From Proteromonas lacertae (taxonomy: Eukaryota > Sar > Bigyra > Opalinata > Proteromonadidae), in contig NGBS01000318.1 in NCBI GenBank assembly GCA_002245135.1, positions 1-64,000 of the forward strand: a DNA stretch of 64,000 nt, given 5' to 3'. The position numbers and the translations under genes are program-made. Under the pieces are notes generated by a model. It saw only the letters and a list, made by a program, of their open reading frames with translations, ran no database searches and was not told the origin of the DNA. Shown here piece after piece: positions 49,401-60,366 of the stretch; position 1 is the first letter of the stretch; each line of letters starts with the position of its first letter.

Positions 49401-52355
49401 TTTTCTTTTAACCATTTCTTTTATTCTTTCAGATATAAATCTTAAATGATTGGATTTTGTAATATCATCTTCAAAAGTTTCATAGATTAATATATTGTTA
49501 TAATCGCATTTCGCCATTGAATGATACATTAATTCCTCTCATTATATCATCTACTGCACCAATGATTTTTATTTTATTATCTATTTCTTTTTCACCATTA
49601 TTTTTATGTCCTATTATACCACCATAATATTCGTAGTTTTTCCTATAACAAGTTACATTTTCATTATATAAATCTAATGAATATGCATTTTGTATTTTTT
49701 GTTGAATAAATTCATTAATTTTATCCATATTTTGTTCAATGTATAAATCTATATTAAATTTCTTCTTTATTATGTATGAATCTATGTCAATATTATTCTC
49801 TTCTATATATAAATTAAAAGAATCTACATCTTCAATTTTAATTAACTCTTTGTTAATACAAGCCATTTTTCTCACATGTAGATCTAAATCATATTTACTC
49901 ATGAAATAATTCGGATAATTATCATATAATTTATATTTTGGATGTTTCAGAATTATCACTTTTTCAATTTCTTCTTTTGTAAATGGAGGTATATACATCA
50001 CAAGTGGACATCTTTTACTTTGAAATGTCTTATACTCTTTTTTTGTTGGATCAGCTATTAATATTATCATTTTTGCATCAGGATAATCATCTTCTCCAAT
50101 TACTTCTCCATCTGAAATTACAATAAATGGATTACAGCCATTTTCAGTTCTTTGTTCAACACCACTTATACTTATTATTTGAATATTTTGATTATGTTGA
50201 TGAATAAAATCTTTGAGGACAGCTGCCAATATTGTTTTACCTATTCTACTATGACCAAATATTAAGTAGTTCTTTTGATATGGATAATTTATATCAATAA
50301 TATCTCCAGGACATATAATGTTAAATATCTTATAGTAACAATCTCGCATCAAATATACTATACTTTTATTTCTTGCATATGTTTCTATTTTCACCCCTAC
50401 TGGTAGTTTATATAATGGAGGTGGAAGTACATCATTAACATTGTTTATTGTTGTTGATACTATTTTTGAATTTGTTGTTAATCTTTTGATTAATTCAGCT
50501 TTCTTTCCATTGGCACTTAATTTATTCATTGTTAATAATTCTCTTAATTCAATTTCTGTCAATTTATTATAATCATCATCATCTTTTTTCATTTCTTTCT
50601 TTTCTTCTTTTGATGTATCTTTTTTTGCATCTTCTAATCTTTTTATTAATACATCCTTATTTCCACTTACTTTTAATCCTTTACTTTTCAATAAATCTAC
50701 AATTATTTTATCAATATCTGGAGTAATATCATGTTGTCCTTCATCTAATATACAAAATCTATAATTGTAATTATCTCCATTCTCACCATATTCCTATTAT
50801 ATAACAATATAATTAATACTATCATGGATTCTAACATGCTCTTTTCATCTTCTTCAAATATCTCATCTCTACATATTATTTTATAAAATACTCCTTCTAG
50901 AATAAAGTCAAAATAATTATTTTTATCCAATATAAAATAAAGAAAATGGTTTGCACCATCTGGATAATATATTGACTTTTCTTTCTTTGAATTATACTGG
51001 AAATTAGCATCTGTTTTGTTTATATCAGTTTGCATAACTAATTCATATGATATTATATGTTTTATTGCTAATCTCCTCATTTCATTATCATCATTCATAA
51101 ATCTAAGTTTATTTATTAGTATACCATATTCAGTATTATTTCTAGGAGGATAGAATTTGCATGTAACATAATCTTCAACATATTTCGATATAAACTTTAA
51201 GTGTTGTTTTGGTTTGTATATTCTTTCTTTTACAATCTCATCATCTACTTCTTCTAAATCATATTTTAATATGATATTTGATAATGCTGTTTCTTTCAAA
51301 TAATTTTTATTGTTATAATGATCTAAAAATTCATTATAACCTTCTGTTCCTACCACACTATCTATCAGTTGTTTATAATAACTCCAATAATCTTTACCAT
51401 AATTCATTTCATATAAATAATTGAAGTATATTAATCTGGGAATATTTCCATATCTTTCACAAACATCTTTAAAGTCTTTACTTTCAACATCAACACAATC
51501 AAAACCAATACAATTCTCAAACCATTTCTGAACTTCTTCAAATTGTAATGATTCAAAATATAATTTAATAGAAGATTCATTTTCCGAATATGCATTATAA
51601 TTATTCTTCTCTGGAGAACTTATGGAGATAACTGTATTATTATCTTCAAAATTGACATTATATGTATCAACTATTACTAATGCATCGTGAATATCATAAG
51701 TATTAACATTTTCTATTTTAATAAGATTATAACCATTACTTTTATCCTTTTCTAATTTATATACTTTTACTTTTATTTCACTTCCATATCTCTTGCCTTT
51801 ATAAACATATACACCACCTTTGTATTTTTTTTGCCAATCATCACTATTCTTTAATATGTATAGTAAATAATATATAAACGAAGTCTTACCAATACCAGGT
51901 TGACCTGTTATTACTATTTTCGCATATCGCATTTTAAGTCCATGTATACAGTTCCACATTATTCTATAACTTTCTCTAATGTAAATCTTCTTAAGGGGGA
52001 ATTGGAATACATTAACATCAGTGTTTGAAAAATCTAAATAATCAACATTAGTATTACTTCTAGCAGTATATATTCCATTCATATTGTTGATGATTTTCAC
52101 AAAACTATCTGGTTCTGCATTAACATGAAATGTAGAGACTGCTTGATTTGTATTAGTACTACCACCATCATTTACTGGTATATTTATAGGAATAATTGCA
52201 CTTTTTCTATCATTTGTCTTTCTTCTTTTGGAATTATTATTACTGTTATCACTTCCTTTTCTCTTCTCTGTATAAGTTCTTTCAACTCTACTTTCACATC
52301 TACCTCCACCTCTACCACTACCTTTAGCTTTACTAATTTTTAATTTTTGAACCAT
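49400..52355 (-). CDS. Double P-loop NTPase with SAP motifs, Crinkler-type resemblance
   Basis: The frame 52355-50820 joins via a 26-nt intron (50794-50819) to 50793-49498, so the two blocks are one gene of about 930 residues. A basic, Gly/Arg-rich N terminus (KAKGSGRGGGR, nuclear-like) is followed by NTPase 1 with Walker A GQPGIGKTS and YDIHDALVIVD as probable Walker B. Two SAP-type helix-extended-helix DNA-binding motifs come next (LLKSKGLKVSGNKDVLIKRL; LRELLTMNKLSANGKKAELIKRL). NTPase 2 has Walker A GHSRIGKTI and AKMIILIAD. The fold and the PFTKEEIEKV motif resemble the Crinkler/RHSP group of effector or mobile-element-linked NTPases. After residue NGEMRL the frame stops, yet a +1 frame codes a plausible 38-residue tail ending near 49400. 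That may be a frameshift. Confidence 0.7.
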
Positions 52356-52371
52356 ACAATTGTTTAAAGAG

Positions 52372-53061
52372 TATTAAGTGAAATATTAAAGAAAATAGAA
52401 ATTCAATCAAATCAAATCAAGCCTATTTTAGCCAATCAAATGAGAGAATTAGAATAATTTTGATATTTAGTTTTGTACTGATCTAAAAAGAGTTAAAGTT
52501 TGATATAATTAGAATAACTGTATTATTGTGTGTTATATATTATTATATGATTAAATATATTTTAATGAATAATCGAGTTAAAACAAACGTTTAATTTTCG
52601 AGGATCATGGTATTATAGCAGTACTGACGAAATGTGTAAGAATAATAGTGATTACATCAGAATATGTCTTTCTTTCAGTTCATCCAATATCTTAATCTTT
52701 TCATTCATTTTCCCCTTTCGGATATTCTTTAATTCTATTTTCGATTCTAACTACTTCTGTATAAATATGTTCAACTAAACAAACTTTTACACTTTCATCT
52801 TCACAAATCGTTCTAATCACCTCATCTTCAATTCCATTAAAACTATAAGGTGTAAATAAGTCATCCATATGTAAAATAAATGAAAAACAAAAATATTCAT
52901 CAAGCAAAGAATCAAGCCTATTTTCTTTCATTTTATTAATTTATATTATCTCTTTTTAATCATTTCATAGTTTATGAATATAATTATATGGAATTGAATA
53001 ACAATTATAATAACTACAATAAAAGCATATAACAAAACATAGAAATTATTACACTACAATA
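52372..53061. other. Intergenic region with a pseudokinase fragment
   Basis: Only a kinase-family fragment (52625-52870) is recognisable; the rest is AT-rich spacer with repeated ATCAAGCCTA/ATCAAATCAA patches. Confidence 0.6.
52625..52870 (-). pseudogene. Fragment of the pseudokinase family (first exon)
   Basis: MDDLFTPYSFNGIEDEVIRTICEDESVKVCLVEHI is closely similar to the start of the gene at 8532 (MRGLFIPYSLSGIEDKIIRTICDDKSGTVCLVEH). Downstream bases still encode a match to EKMDEKIKMLDELK, but the frame is broken near ENRIKEYPKGENE and the rest of the kinase is absent. It is a partial duplicate. Confidence 0.8.
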
Positions 53062-54118
53062 TTATGAACTATAAGGTGGAGGTGGTTGTTGTTGTGGTTG
53101 TTGTTGTTGTTGTTGTTGTCTTTGTTGTTGGATTGGAAGTAATGGTGAACATTGATTCAAACCAGAAGGAATATCTTCACCAATATAATCATTCTGTCTA
53201 TAATCATATTCATCATCTATTGGCTTCATACCACTCATTATTGCAGTTGGAGCTGTATTGATACTTGGAGAAAAGAAATCGATAAACTATAATAACATAT
53301 TAACAAATATATATATCAATATACTTGAAGTAATGTCATATATTTTGAATCACCTAAATAAGAATGTAAATCTTGAGGATTTTCAGTTCCATTCAAAGAA
53401 CATAAAGGATTATTATTAATATCTCTATTCGTATTATGTTGTAAATGTCTTTTTACTATACTTCTTAGTTTATCTAAAATATATAATTCTTTATCTTTTA
53501 TTATATTATTGGATGTGTTATGCTTCAAACTTACATGAGATGTAGTACTTGTATAGCCTATTCTTTTACGTTTTGATTCTACACGGATAAATTTCTCTAT
53601 TGTTTGTTTGATTAAAACTTCACCTTCTTTTATATTACAACTCCATCTTCCATCACTCTCATGATAGAACACTGTAGTTGAATTTAATGCTCCTGTTAAT
53701 ACTTTATCTACATTTCCTCGATATGGTTTTCCATTTGGACCTATTAAACTACTCTGTTGATGATGGATATAGGTTGTTTAGAAATTAAGAAAAATGTATC
53801 ACAGTTCATTTTATTATAAAAAGATATCGAAGATCCTCATATGTGCATGGCTCACCGGTTTGCTTCATATATTGTATTAGTTTCACTACTAAAGTCATAT
53901 CTGCTCTTCGTCTAGCATATTCTTCTGTAGATCTATACTCAGTTTAATGAATATAATTAATACACATATTGATTGGGAGAAACTACTGGCTGAATATAAT
54001 TAGGTGGAATCTGTTGTTGTATTGGCTGATTTATATACTGTGGATAAGGATATGAAATCATATCATCTGAAGGCTATATCAAATAACACTAAAGATCATA
54101 TACATGATAGATATTCAT
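53062..54118 (-). CDS. Nuclear-type protein with possible winged-helix domain, Gln-rich tail
   Basis: Exons start at 54118 (MNIYH) with an intron after 5 codons, then a Pro/Gln/Tyr-rich segment (PYPQYINQPIQQQIPPNYIQ). A helical region follows (EYRSTEEYARRRADMTLVVKLIQYMKQTG), then a part resembling a winged helix (GNVDKVLTGALNSTTVFYHESDGRWSC). The tail is basic, then Gln-rich (QQQRQQQQQQQPQQQ), with a stop at 53062. A promoter-like motif in sense lies 15 bases upstream. A DNA-binding or transcription role is inferred only. Confidence 0.55.
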
Positions 54119-54132
54119 TTAATTATTATTTT

Positions 54133-54150
54133 TGAAACGACTATATTTTT
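54133..54150 (-). promoter_or_regulatory. CGTTTCA promoter-like motif (minus strand)
   Basis: The minus strand reads AAAAATATAGTCGTTTCA, ending 15 bases before the ATG at 54118, in sense with the gene. Confidence 0.5.
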
Positions 54151-54292
54151 GATCAATATAAAACAACTCACATATGCATATACAATCGATAAAAAGATAT
54201 GTATATTATATAATAGAAAAAAATATATATATAAATCAATATTATATTACTTTATAACAGGAAAAGGAATTATATGCTGATAAAAAACTATA

Positions 54293-55121
54293 CTATTCCT
54301 TTACATATTTTACAAACGCGGATGAAGTAGAACAGTTTAGATGAACACTTTCTTCCAACAGATTATCTTCAGCAACAATTACACTATCTGGTGAAAATGG
54401 TTCCATTTTCACTGCATCTACTCTAATTGGATATTTGAATGTATTACCTACTGTCGAAGGCAATGGTAAATCTTGATTCGGTTGATATTGATTAATATTC
54501 TGATTTTGTGGAATTAAGAAAGGATTCATGGGAGGAATACACGATTGTTGGTTGAAAATTGGTTGAATATTTTGTGGTTGTGATGAAGATTGGTTTAATT
54601 GATTGAGACTGTTATATAAAATGGTGAAAAACATTGATTGTTGAATAGGTGTTAAATTACTTAGAGATTGAAGGTGTTGAGGTGATATACTTTCATATGT
54701 TAAGTTTCTTATACCTATAAAAACAAATTACAGTGATTAAAATACTCAAGTCTCTATTAGAGATTCTCCTTCTTCTATTCCTTTCTCTCTCGAGTTTGTA
54801 TTGCTTAAATTCCTCTAGTTTTCTTTTTTCACAAGAATTACACACCAATCTTCTTTTGTACCTGAATAAAAAAATAAAAAAATAGTAATACCGAATACGA
54901 GTACATAACTCACCCTTCTGATGGTCACATCCTTCGCAGCCTGCGCATTGACAATGAGTACAGTCAATCTCTTGGCACCAAATACATTTATGCTTCTGAG
55001 GTCCAGGTCTACACGTCTTGAGCTCGAGGTTAGAGTTCGAAGGTAAATCCATGAGGTATGTCAATAGAAAATAATGATCTAAGTTGTGATTTTTATTACC
55101 ACATTCTATTGGCTGATTCAT
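54293..55121 (-). CDS. Cys-rich putative zinc-binding protein
   Basis: The exon at 55121 reads MNQPIECGNKNHNLDHYFLLTYLMDLPS and then a dense Cys array (HKCIWCQEIDCTHCQCAGCEGCDHQKG). The next exon continues with RRLVCNSCEKRKLEEFKQYK and a highly basic stretch (LERERNRRRR). Later exons are Gln/Asn/Pro rich and acidic at the end (MEPFSPDSVIVAEDNLLEES). The Cys/basic part could bind DNA or RNA like a zinc cluster or GATA-like factor. I do not recognise the exact family. Confidence 0.6.
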
Positions 55122-55409
55122 CGTTACTCACAAATAATGTTTAATTTGATTTTAAGCCTAATTCCTTTTAGAATACCTTCTTTTTATGATCGTATTGGAT
55201 TAGTGTGGTAGAATGTCTATTACTCAGCAAATATTAAGTAAAAAATCAAAAATTAATGAAAAATAGATTACACAACTAATAAATATCATATTATATAAAA
55301 AGACATAAATGAATTTACATTAATTAGATTTTGAAATTGAAAAGCTTCAACAAAATCACTAAAAATATATTCATTAAACGACATATAATGAAATATATCA
55401 TGTAACAAA

Positions 55410-56045
55410 TCACACAAAACACTCTACATCAGATTCTTCGTCTGTTTGCTCTATATCAGATAAAGAAAGTGGTGTAATAGGATTATTTGACAATGTTGGT
55501 GCACTAGAAGATTCACATCTTTGTGAACAATTGGGACAATAATGGTGTTTCTTATGAGATTGTGAGTTTTCATCTTCATCATTATTATCCTCTTCTAATT
55601 CACTATTACATTCCTGACATAATTGCTGTAGAGATATCTAAAAATATTGTTATTAGTATAATTACTATACTGTAGATTTAAGAATTTTACGTTTACATGG
55701 GTAAGACGTTAGGTCGCATAATCCAAAATCGACACTATATGAACGCCGTAGACCTAATACATTTAAAATCTGAATCATACACGACATATCATTGAAACAT
55801 CTCTTTTTGGGTGTTGAAATCGTTTTTCCTTGTGAAGAAGAATTTTGATTGTCAATTGATGAATTCTGTGTTTCTCTATCAATTATAAAATCAGGAAAAA
55901 AATACTGTGAAGAGAGTTTTACATTTTCAAGTCTGGAGCATAGGTCATTACCAGAATTTGACAAATCTTTGTTTATATTTTGAGAAGACGATATTTTGTA
56001 GTGAATTCTTCGACTGGGAGAGTTTTGTAGCTGATTGAAACTCAT
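55410..56045 (-). CDS. Hypothetical Ser/Asn-rich protein with two short Cys motifs
   Basis: The first exon (56045-55671) is Ser/Asn rich with a small compact segment (CMIQILNVLGLRRSYSVDFGLCDL). After an intron of about 30 nt, the second exon has CQECNSELEED...HHYCPNCSQRC, two CxxC pairs that could bind zinc, and an acidic end. No known family. Confidence 0.55.
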
Positions 56046-56111
56046 TCTATTGACTCCTTACCAAATTAATAAGACAAAAAGAAAGTCAAATGAAAATTCT
56101 ACGATTTCTCT

Positions 56112-56129
56112 AAAAATATATTCGTTTCA
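56112..56129 (+). promoter_or_regulatory. CGTTTCA promoter-like motif near 56045 gene
   Basis: AAAAATATATTCGTTTCA lies 67 bases upstream of the minus-strand gene at 56045, in opposite orientation to it. Confidence 0.4.
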
Positions 56130-56449
56130 AAATAATATTGTTCCATTTTTTCATGAAATGATTGTTGCGAATTGCTTCAGATATTTAAAATTTGTATGAC
56201 TATTGTAATAATTAGTTTAAGTGATATATGAAAAAATCATAATAAACACAATTAATTATCTCAATTATTAACAGCATAATTCAATTTTGATATATCTATT
56301 TAATTTGTCTTCCAACAAGGTTACTTAAATTTCTTCTATTTAAATAAATTTACGCTCATTTGATAATCAGAATAATACAATGAAAAGAGTAAAAATATTA
56401 GTTCAAACAATCACAAAAGCACATATAAAGTGAATAAACATAAATAAAA

Positions 56450-57940
56450 CTACTCTACATTTTTAATTAGAATCTTTCTCAGTATTTCTTCAAGTTCATC
56501 ATTTCTATATTCATTATCACACATAATAATCTTCAATGTTTCTAAATAAGCTAATTTAAACTATGAATAAAACATAAACAAGTGATAAAAAATACTTTTG
56601 TCTCATCTTCGTAAGTATCACATACAAAATCAACTATTTTCTAAAAAAATAATAAAATGTGTAAATATACAAAAAGATTTTCATCGTCTAATGCTGCAAC
56701 ACTATGAATTTTAGCTAATAACAGCATAACATAAATTTGTTCATTGTTATTTAAACATTCCTATTTCAATATAAATAACAATTAAATAATATTATATATA
56801 AATATATATATACATATGTATCATAATTTTCAAGTAAAATGAAATAATTATTAATATATTCAGTTGATTCTGGTTGTAACAACAGATCAATAAACGGTAA
56901 ATTTTCATTTTGATTTACATTTTCATCATCATCATCATTAAATTTATAGAATAATGTGTGAATAGAAGACTTAATAATAATAATAAATGTATTTATAATA
57001 ATATATACCAATATAATAAGTGGTAAAACACTAATTTCTTCCATTCCATTTAACAATTCAATGAAATAATTATCATCGGGTAAAGAAACAATCTCAAACT
57101 GCTCATGACATATATATTCTTCAGCTGTAAGTGATAAGAAATATGATAAATGTTCTAATAATGAATAATACTCTAAGTGACAATATAAAAATTAATATTA
57201 TTATTATACCTTCAGTGTACATGCATTCTAAATAATATATCCTAATATTATCCCATATTTCTTCCACTGGATAATATTTTCCACTATAAATATTTTTGAA
57301 TAGAGTATTATTACATAAACAACCAAAACTACTAAGAAGTGAAAATGCTTCTGATTTTTGTGGGAGTTTTACTGACTATTTTTATTATACATATTAATTA
57401 TTTAAATATATAATTATACTTCATATGGATATGTAAATGATAGTATTATTTTAACTAGATTAAACTCTTCATTTTCAATAATGTCTATCCACTCCTTTAA
57501 TTCGTGATAATTCTGAAAACAATTAATGAGAAGACTTAATTGATTGGATAAATGAGGTTCTGAAGCATATTTAAGATTAAAATTTGATAATATCTCTTTT
57601 AAAGGTTGATTATCATAAGATATTCCTGTATCATTGTATATTTCATAACTATTATATACTCTCTATTTCAACTATATTCTCATCAATATATTCTGGAAGT
57701 TCATAACACATTTCATCTCCTCTACAATAGTAATGATCTCCATCAGGTAAAATATATTTTGTCCAATCCAAATTCTATTTGAATAAAATAATAAAATTAG
57801 CGTACATTGTTGTTTTCCTCAATATCAATACCAGCTAAAGACAAATAAATTTGAGCATCATCAATAATTGTATCAATTTTTGTAGACATATTTGAAAGTA
57901 TTTTCAATGCTTTATCTACGTCTGATGAAGAGTTATTCAT
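56450..57940 (-). CDS. Multi-exon helical protein, unknown
   Basis: The start at 57940 (MNNSSSDVDKALKILSNMSTK) is followed by IDTIIDDAQIYLSLAGIDIEEN and exons with LDWTKYILPDGDHYYCRGDEMCYELPEY, then short helices (PLKEILSNFNLKYASEPHLSNQLSLLINCF; YHELKEWIDIIENEEFNLVK). The final exons end ELEEILRKILIKNVE. At least seven introns of 30-60 nt break it up. The helical repeats could form an armadillo/HEAT-like solenoid. No family assigned. Confidence 0.55.
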
Positions 57941-57990
57941 ATTTGAAGATTTCTTTTGCTTTATGTAATCTATTTCATTAAAACTTATGT

Positions 57991-58062
57991 TCCCTTGTAG
58001 TCTAGTTGGTTAGGACAAGCGGCTCTCACCCGCTAGACCCGAGTTCGAGTCCCGGCGAGGGA
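57991..58062 (+). tRNA. trnE: tRNA-Glu (anticodon CTC)
   Basis: 72 nt. The acceptor arm TCCCTTG pairs with CGAGGGA with one G:T. The D arm has GTCTAGTTGGTTAGGAC, and the anticodon arm AGCGG-CTCTCAC-CCGCT gives CTC. The T arm contains GTTCGAGTC with one mismatch in the stem. TTTTTGTCTTTTT follows as a Pol III terminator. There is no intron. Confidence 0.93.
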
Positions 58063-58186
58063 ATAATTTTTGTCTTTTTCATTTATTATTTTTCTATGAA
58101 ATAGTTTTTATTCATGATATAATATAATAATTTTAAGGGTTTGTTTTTTTGTTTTATAGTTGTTTGTGTTGAAACACCAATCTCAA

Positions 58187-58202
58187 AAATATAGTCGTTT
58201 CA
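58187..58202 (+). promoter_or_regulatory. CGTTTCA promoter-like motif before the TLC gene
   Basis: AAATATAGTCGTTTCA ends 9 bases before the ATG at 58212, in sense orientation. Confidence 0.5.
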
Positions 58203-58211
58203 TAATTTAGA

Positions 58212-59399
58212 ATGGATGGTTGTTATTTCTATGATCCATTTTACATAATTTTATACCTAATAATGTTTATATATGATATGTATGTTGCATTAGATATATT
58301 TTAGTTATTACTTTGCTTTGGATGGCAAAGATATACTAGAACTCTTTATAGCTTCAATTATATTTGTTACAATTGCATCAATATTTTTCAAATGGTCATT
58401 TAAGCAAATTGGTGGCTATTTAAGCAAATATGTTCTGTCATGTATTTTATTTATATCATTAATCAATTAGGGAATCCTTTAGACGATGAAATACAGATGG
58501 GGAAATTTTATGAAAGAGTATAATCACTCCTATCTATCGAATATATCAAAATAGGGTTGGCATCTGTTTTTACACACATCAGGTGCTGTTCTTTCGTATT
58601 TAGTTCTGCGCGAATATAATTTTTTCAACACTCCTCATCAATCGCTATGGTTTCCTCCATGTTTTGAATTTAAACCCAGTTTTCTAATGAAAGTTTTATA
58701 TTTATATGAATTAGTATATTATTTAAATTATATATATATATATATAATTATTTAGTCCATTTATTTTGTAACAGCAGTAGAATTCAGATTCTTTGAAGCT
58801 AAAAGAAATGATTATTTTGTTATGTATACTCATCACATTGCAACTCTGTTTTTAATATCTTTTTCATTTTTTGCAGGTTATGAACGAATTGGTGTTTATA
58901 TATTATTTGTATATATATATATATAATATTAATAATTATTATATTTTATAGATTATGGATTTTTCAGATATTCCAGTCGATATAGTAAAAATGCTATTGT
59001 ACCTCAAATTTGATATTATTACTGGTGTTTTACTGTTTTTTACTTTGATTATTTGGGTTATATTCCGAGTAATTGGTTTGGTTAATCTTGGTCCAGCTGG
59101 TTTAAATGTACTATGTGTTTACAGTGATTGCGTTTTTAGACCGTATGAAATAAATACACCAAGACATCAATGGATAGTTATTCTATATCAGTTGTTAATT
59201 TTATTATTTCACATGAATTTATATTGGATATTTATGTTTACTAGAATATTATATAGAGCAATAAAGTATATTTTATTTAATTATTATTTATTATAGAAGT
59301 AAAGAAACTGCACATAGAGCTGGAGCTGTATATGAAGGAAGTGTTAGTCCGAATCATCAAAGAGACTTAAGAAAAGAATTTAATTATAAAAAACAGTGA
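58212..59399 (+). CDS. TLC-domain protein, probable ceramide synthase
   Basis: Several exons with introns of 25-50 nt encode a multi-span membrane protein. The key block is RFFEAKRNDYFVMYTHHIATLFLISFSFFAGYERIG, which matches the Lag1 motif of ceramide synthases (R.D....HH..T..L...S), including the paired His residues. After the next intron comes DFSDIPVDIVKMLLYLKFD, where the family has a conserved DxSDIFL-like stretch, and then membrane helices. The C-terminal tail is KKQ, a basic end. It would acylate sphingoid bases in the ER. Sequence between 58430 and 58560 is hard to join, so exon limits there are provisional. Confidence 0.75.
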
Positions 59400-59460
59400 A
59401 TTATTATATAATAAATATTAATAATCTTATTATTATTACTATTTTGCTTTTATTTTTGTT

Positions 59461-60094
59461 TTATTTGGGCTTTTCTAATAATATTGCAACTCCTCCAGCT
59501 CTAGATATCCATTTCTCTTTGGGTGGAACATAATCTCTAAAAAAGCTTTCAGGAAGTTCTTTCTTTGGTTGATCAGGCTATATAAATGATTTATTAATAA
59601 ATAATATATATTTAATACATCAAATTTATCATGGCTCCAAGATTCTTTTTCAATTCTATTAAAACATAAATAACAACAAATATATACTTTTCTTCACTTA
59701 CACTTCTACTTCTTGAAGATGAATATGAATGACTTCTTCTTTTCCTTCTTGATTTATTTTTGTTGATTTTATTTCCATAAATTAATGGATTAGGAGGTAC
59801 TTCCCATGGCTTCAGTTTCTTTGGCATGTCTACTTCTAGATCTACTCCTTGATCTACTTGAGGATCTTGAAGATCTGCTTCTAGATGAACTACTTGAATA
59901 TTTCTGTAATTTATTTTTTGAAGACGGTCGAATGTGATCTATCTCGATGATGTTTATCAGATAATTTTTCTTCATCTTCACTTTCTGTGTCTGAACAACT
60001 GTATTCTCTAATAAATGTGAATATTATTTGTATTATACTCTTCTTTGACTTTTTTATGTTTTCTACGATGGCGAGTCTTTCTATGATGAGACAT
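59461..60094 (-). CDS. Arg/Ser-rich protein, probably RNA-processing related
   Basis: The start at 60094 (MSHHRKTRHRRKHKKVKEE) joins to EYSCSDTESEDEEKLSDKHHRDR. There is an RS-repeat stretch (SSSSSRSRSSRSSSRSRSRS) and an overlapping frame reading KPWEVPPNPLIYGNKINK. The last exon ends PESFFRDYVPPKEKWISRAGGVAILLEKPK. RS repeats are typical of splicing factors. The joining of the exons around 59830 is not settled because two overlapping frames look plausible. Confidence 0.5.
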
Positions 60095-60366
60095 TTAAAG
60101 AAAGAAACAAAAAATAGAAGAGTTTTAATCTCTTTCTTTATAATCATTTTTTTTATCTATGTTCATGACAGTTGATAAAACAAATTACTTTATTGAGACT
60201 ATTGCCTCTTATATTATATCATGCATAATTTTTGAAAGAATTTGAAGATTACATGAATAATAAAATGATGATGAAGTGACTAATATAAAGAAGTATAAAT
60301 ATACAGAATTATGATTATTATTTACATTAAAAATGAATAAAAAAGATAAATACTACAGACTAAATA

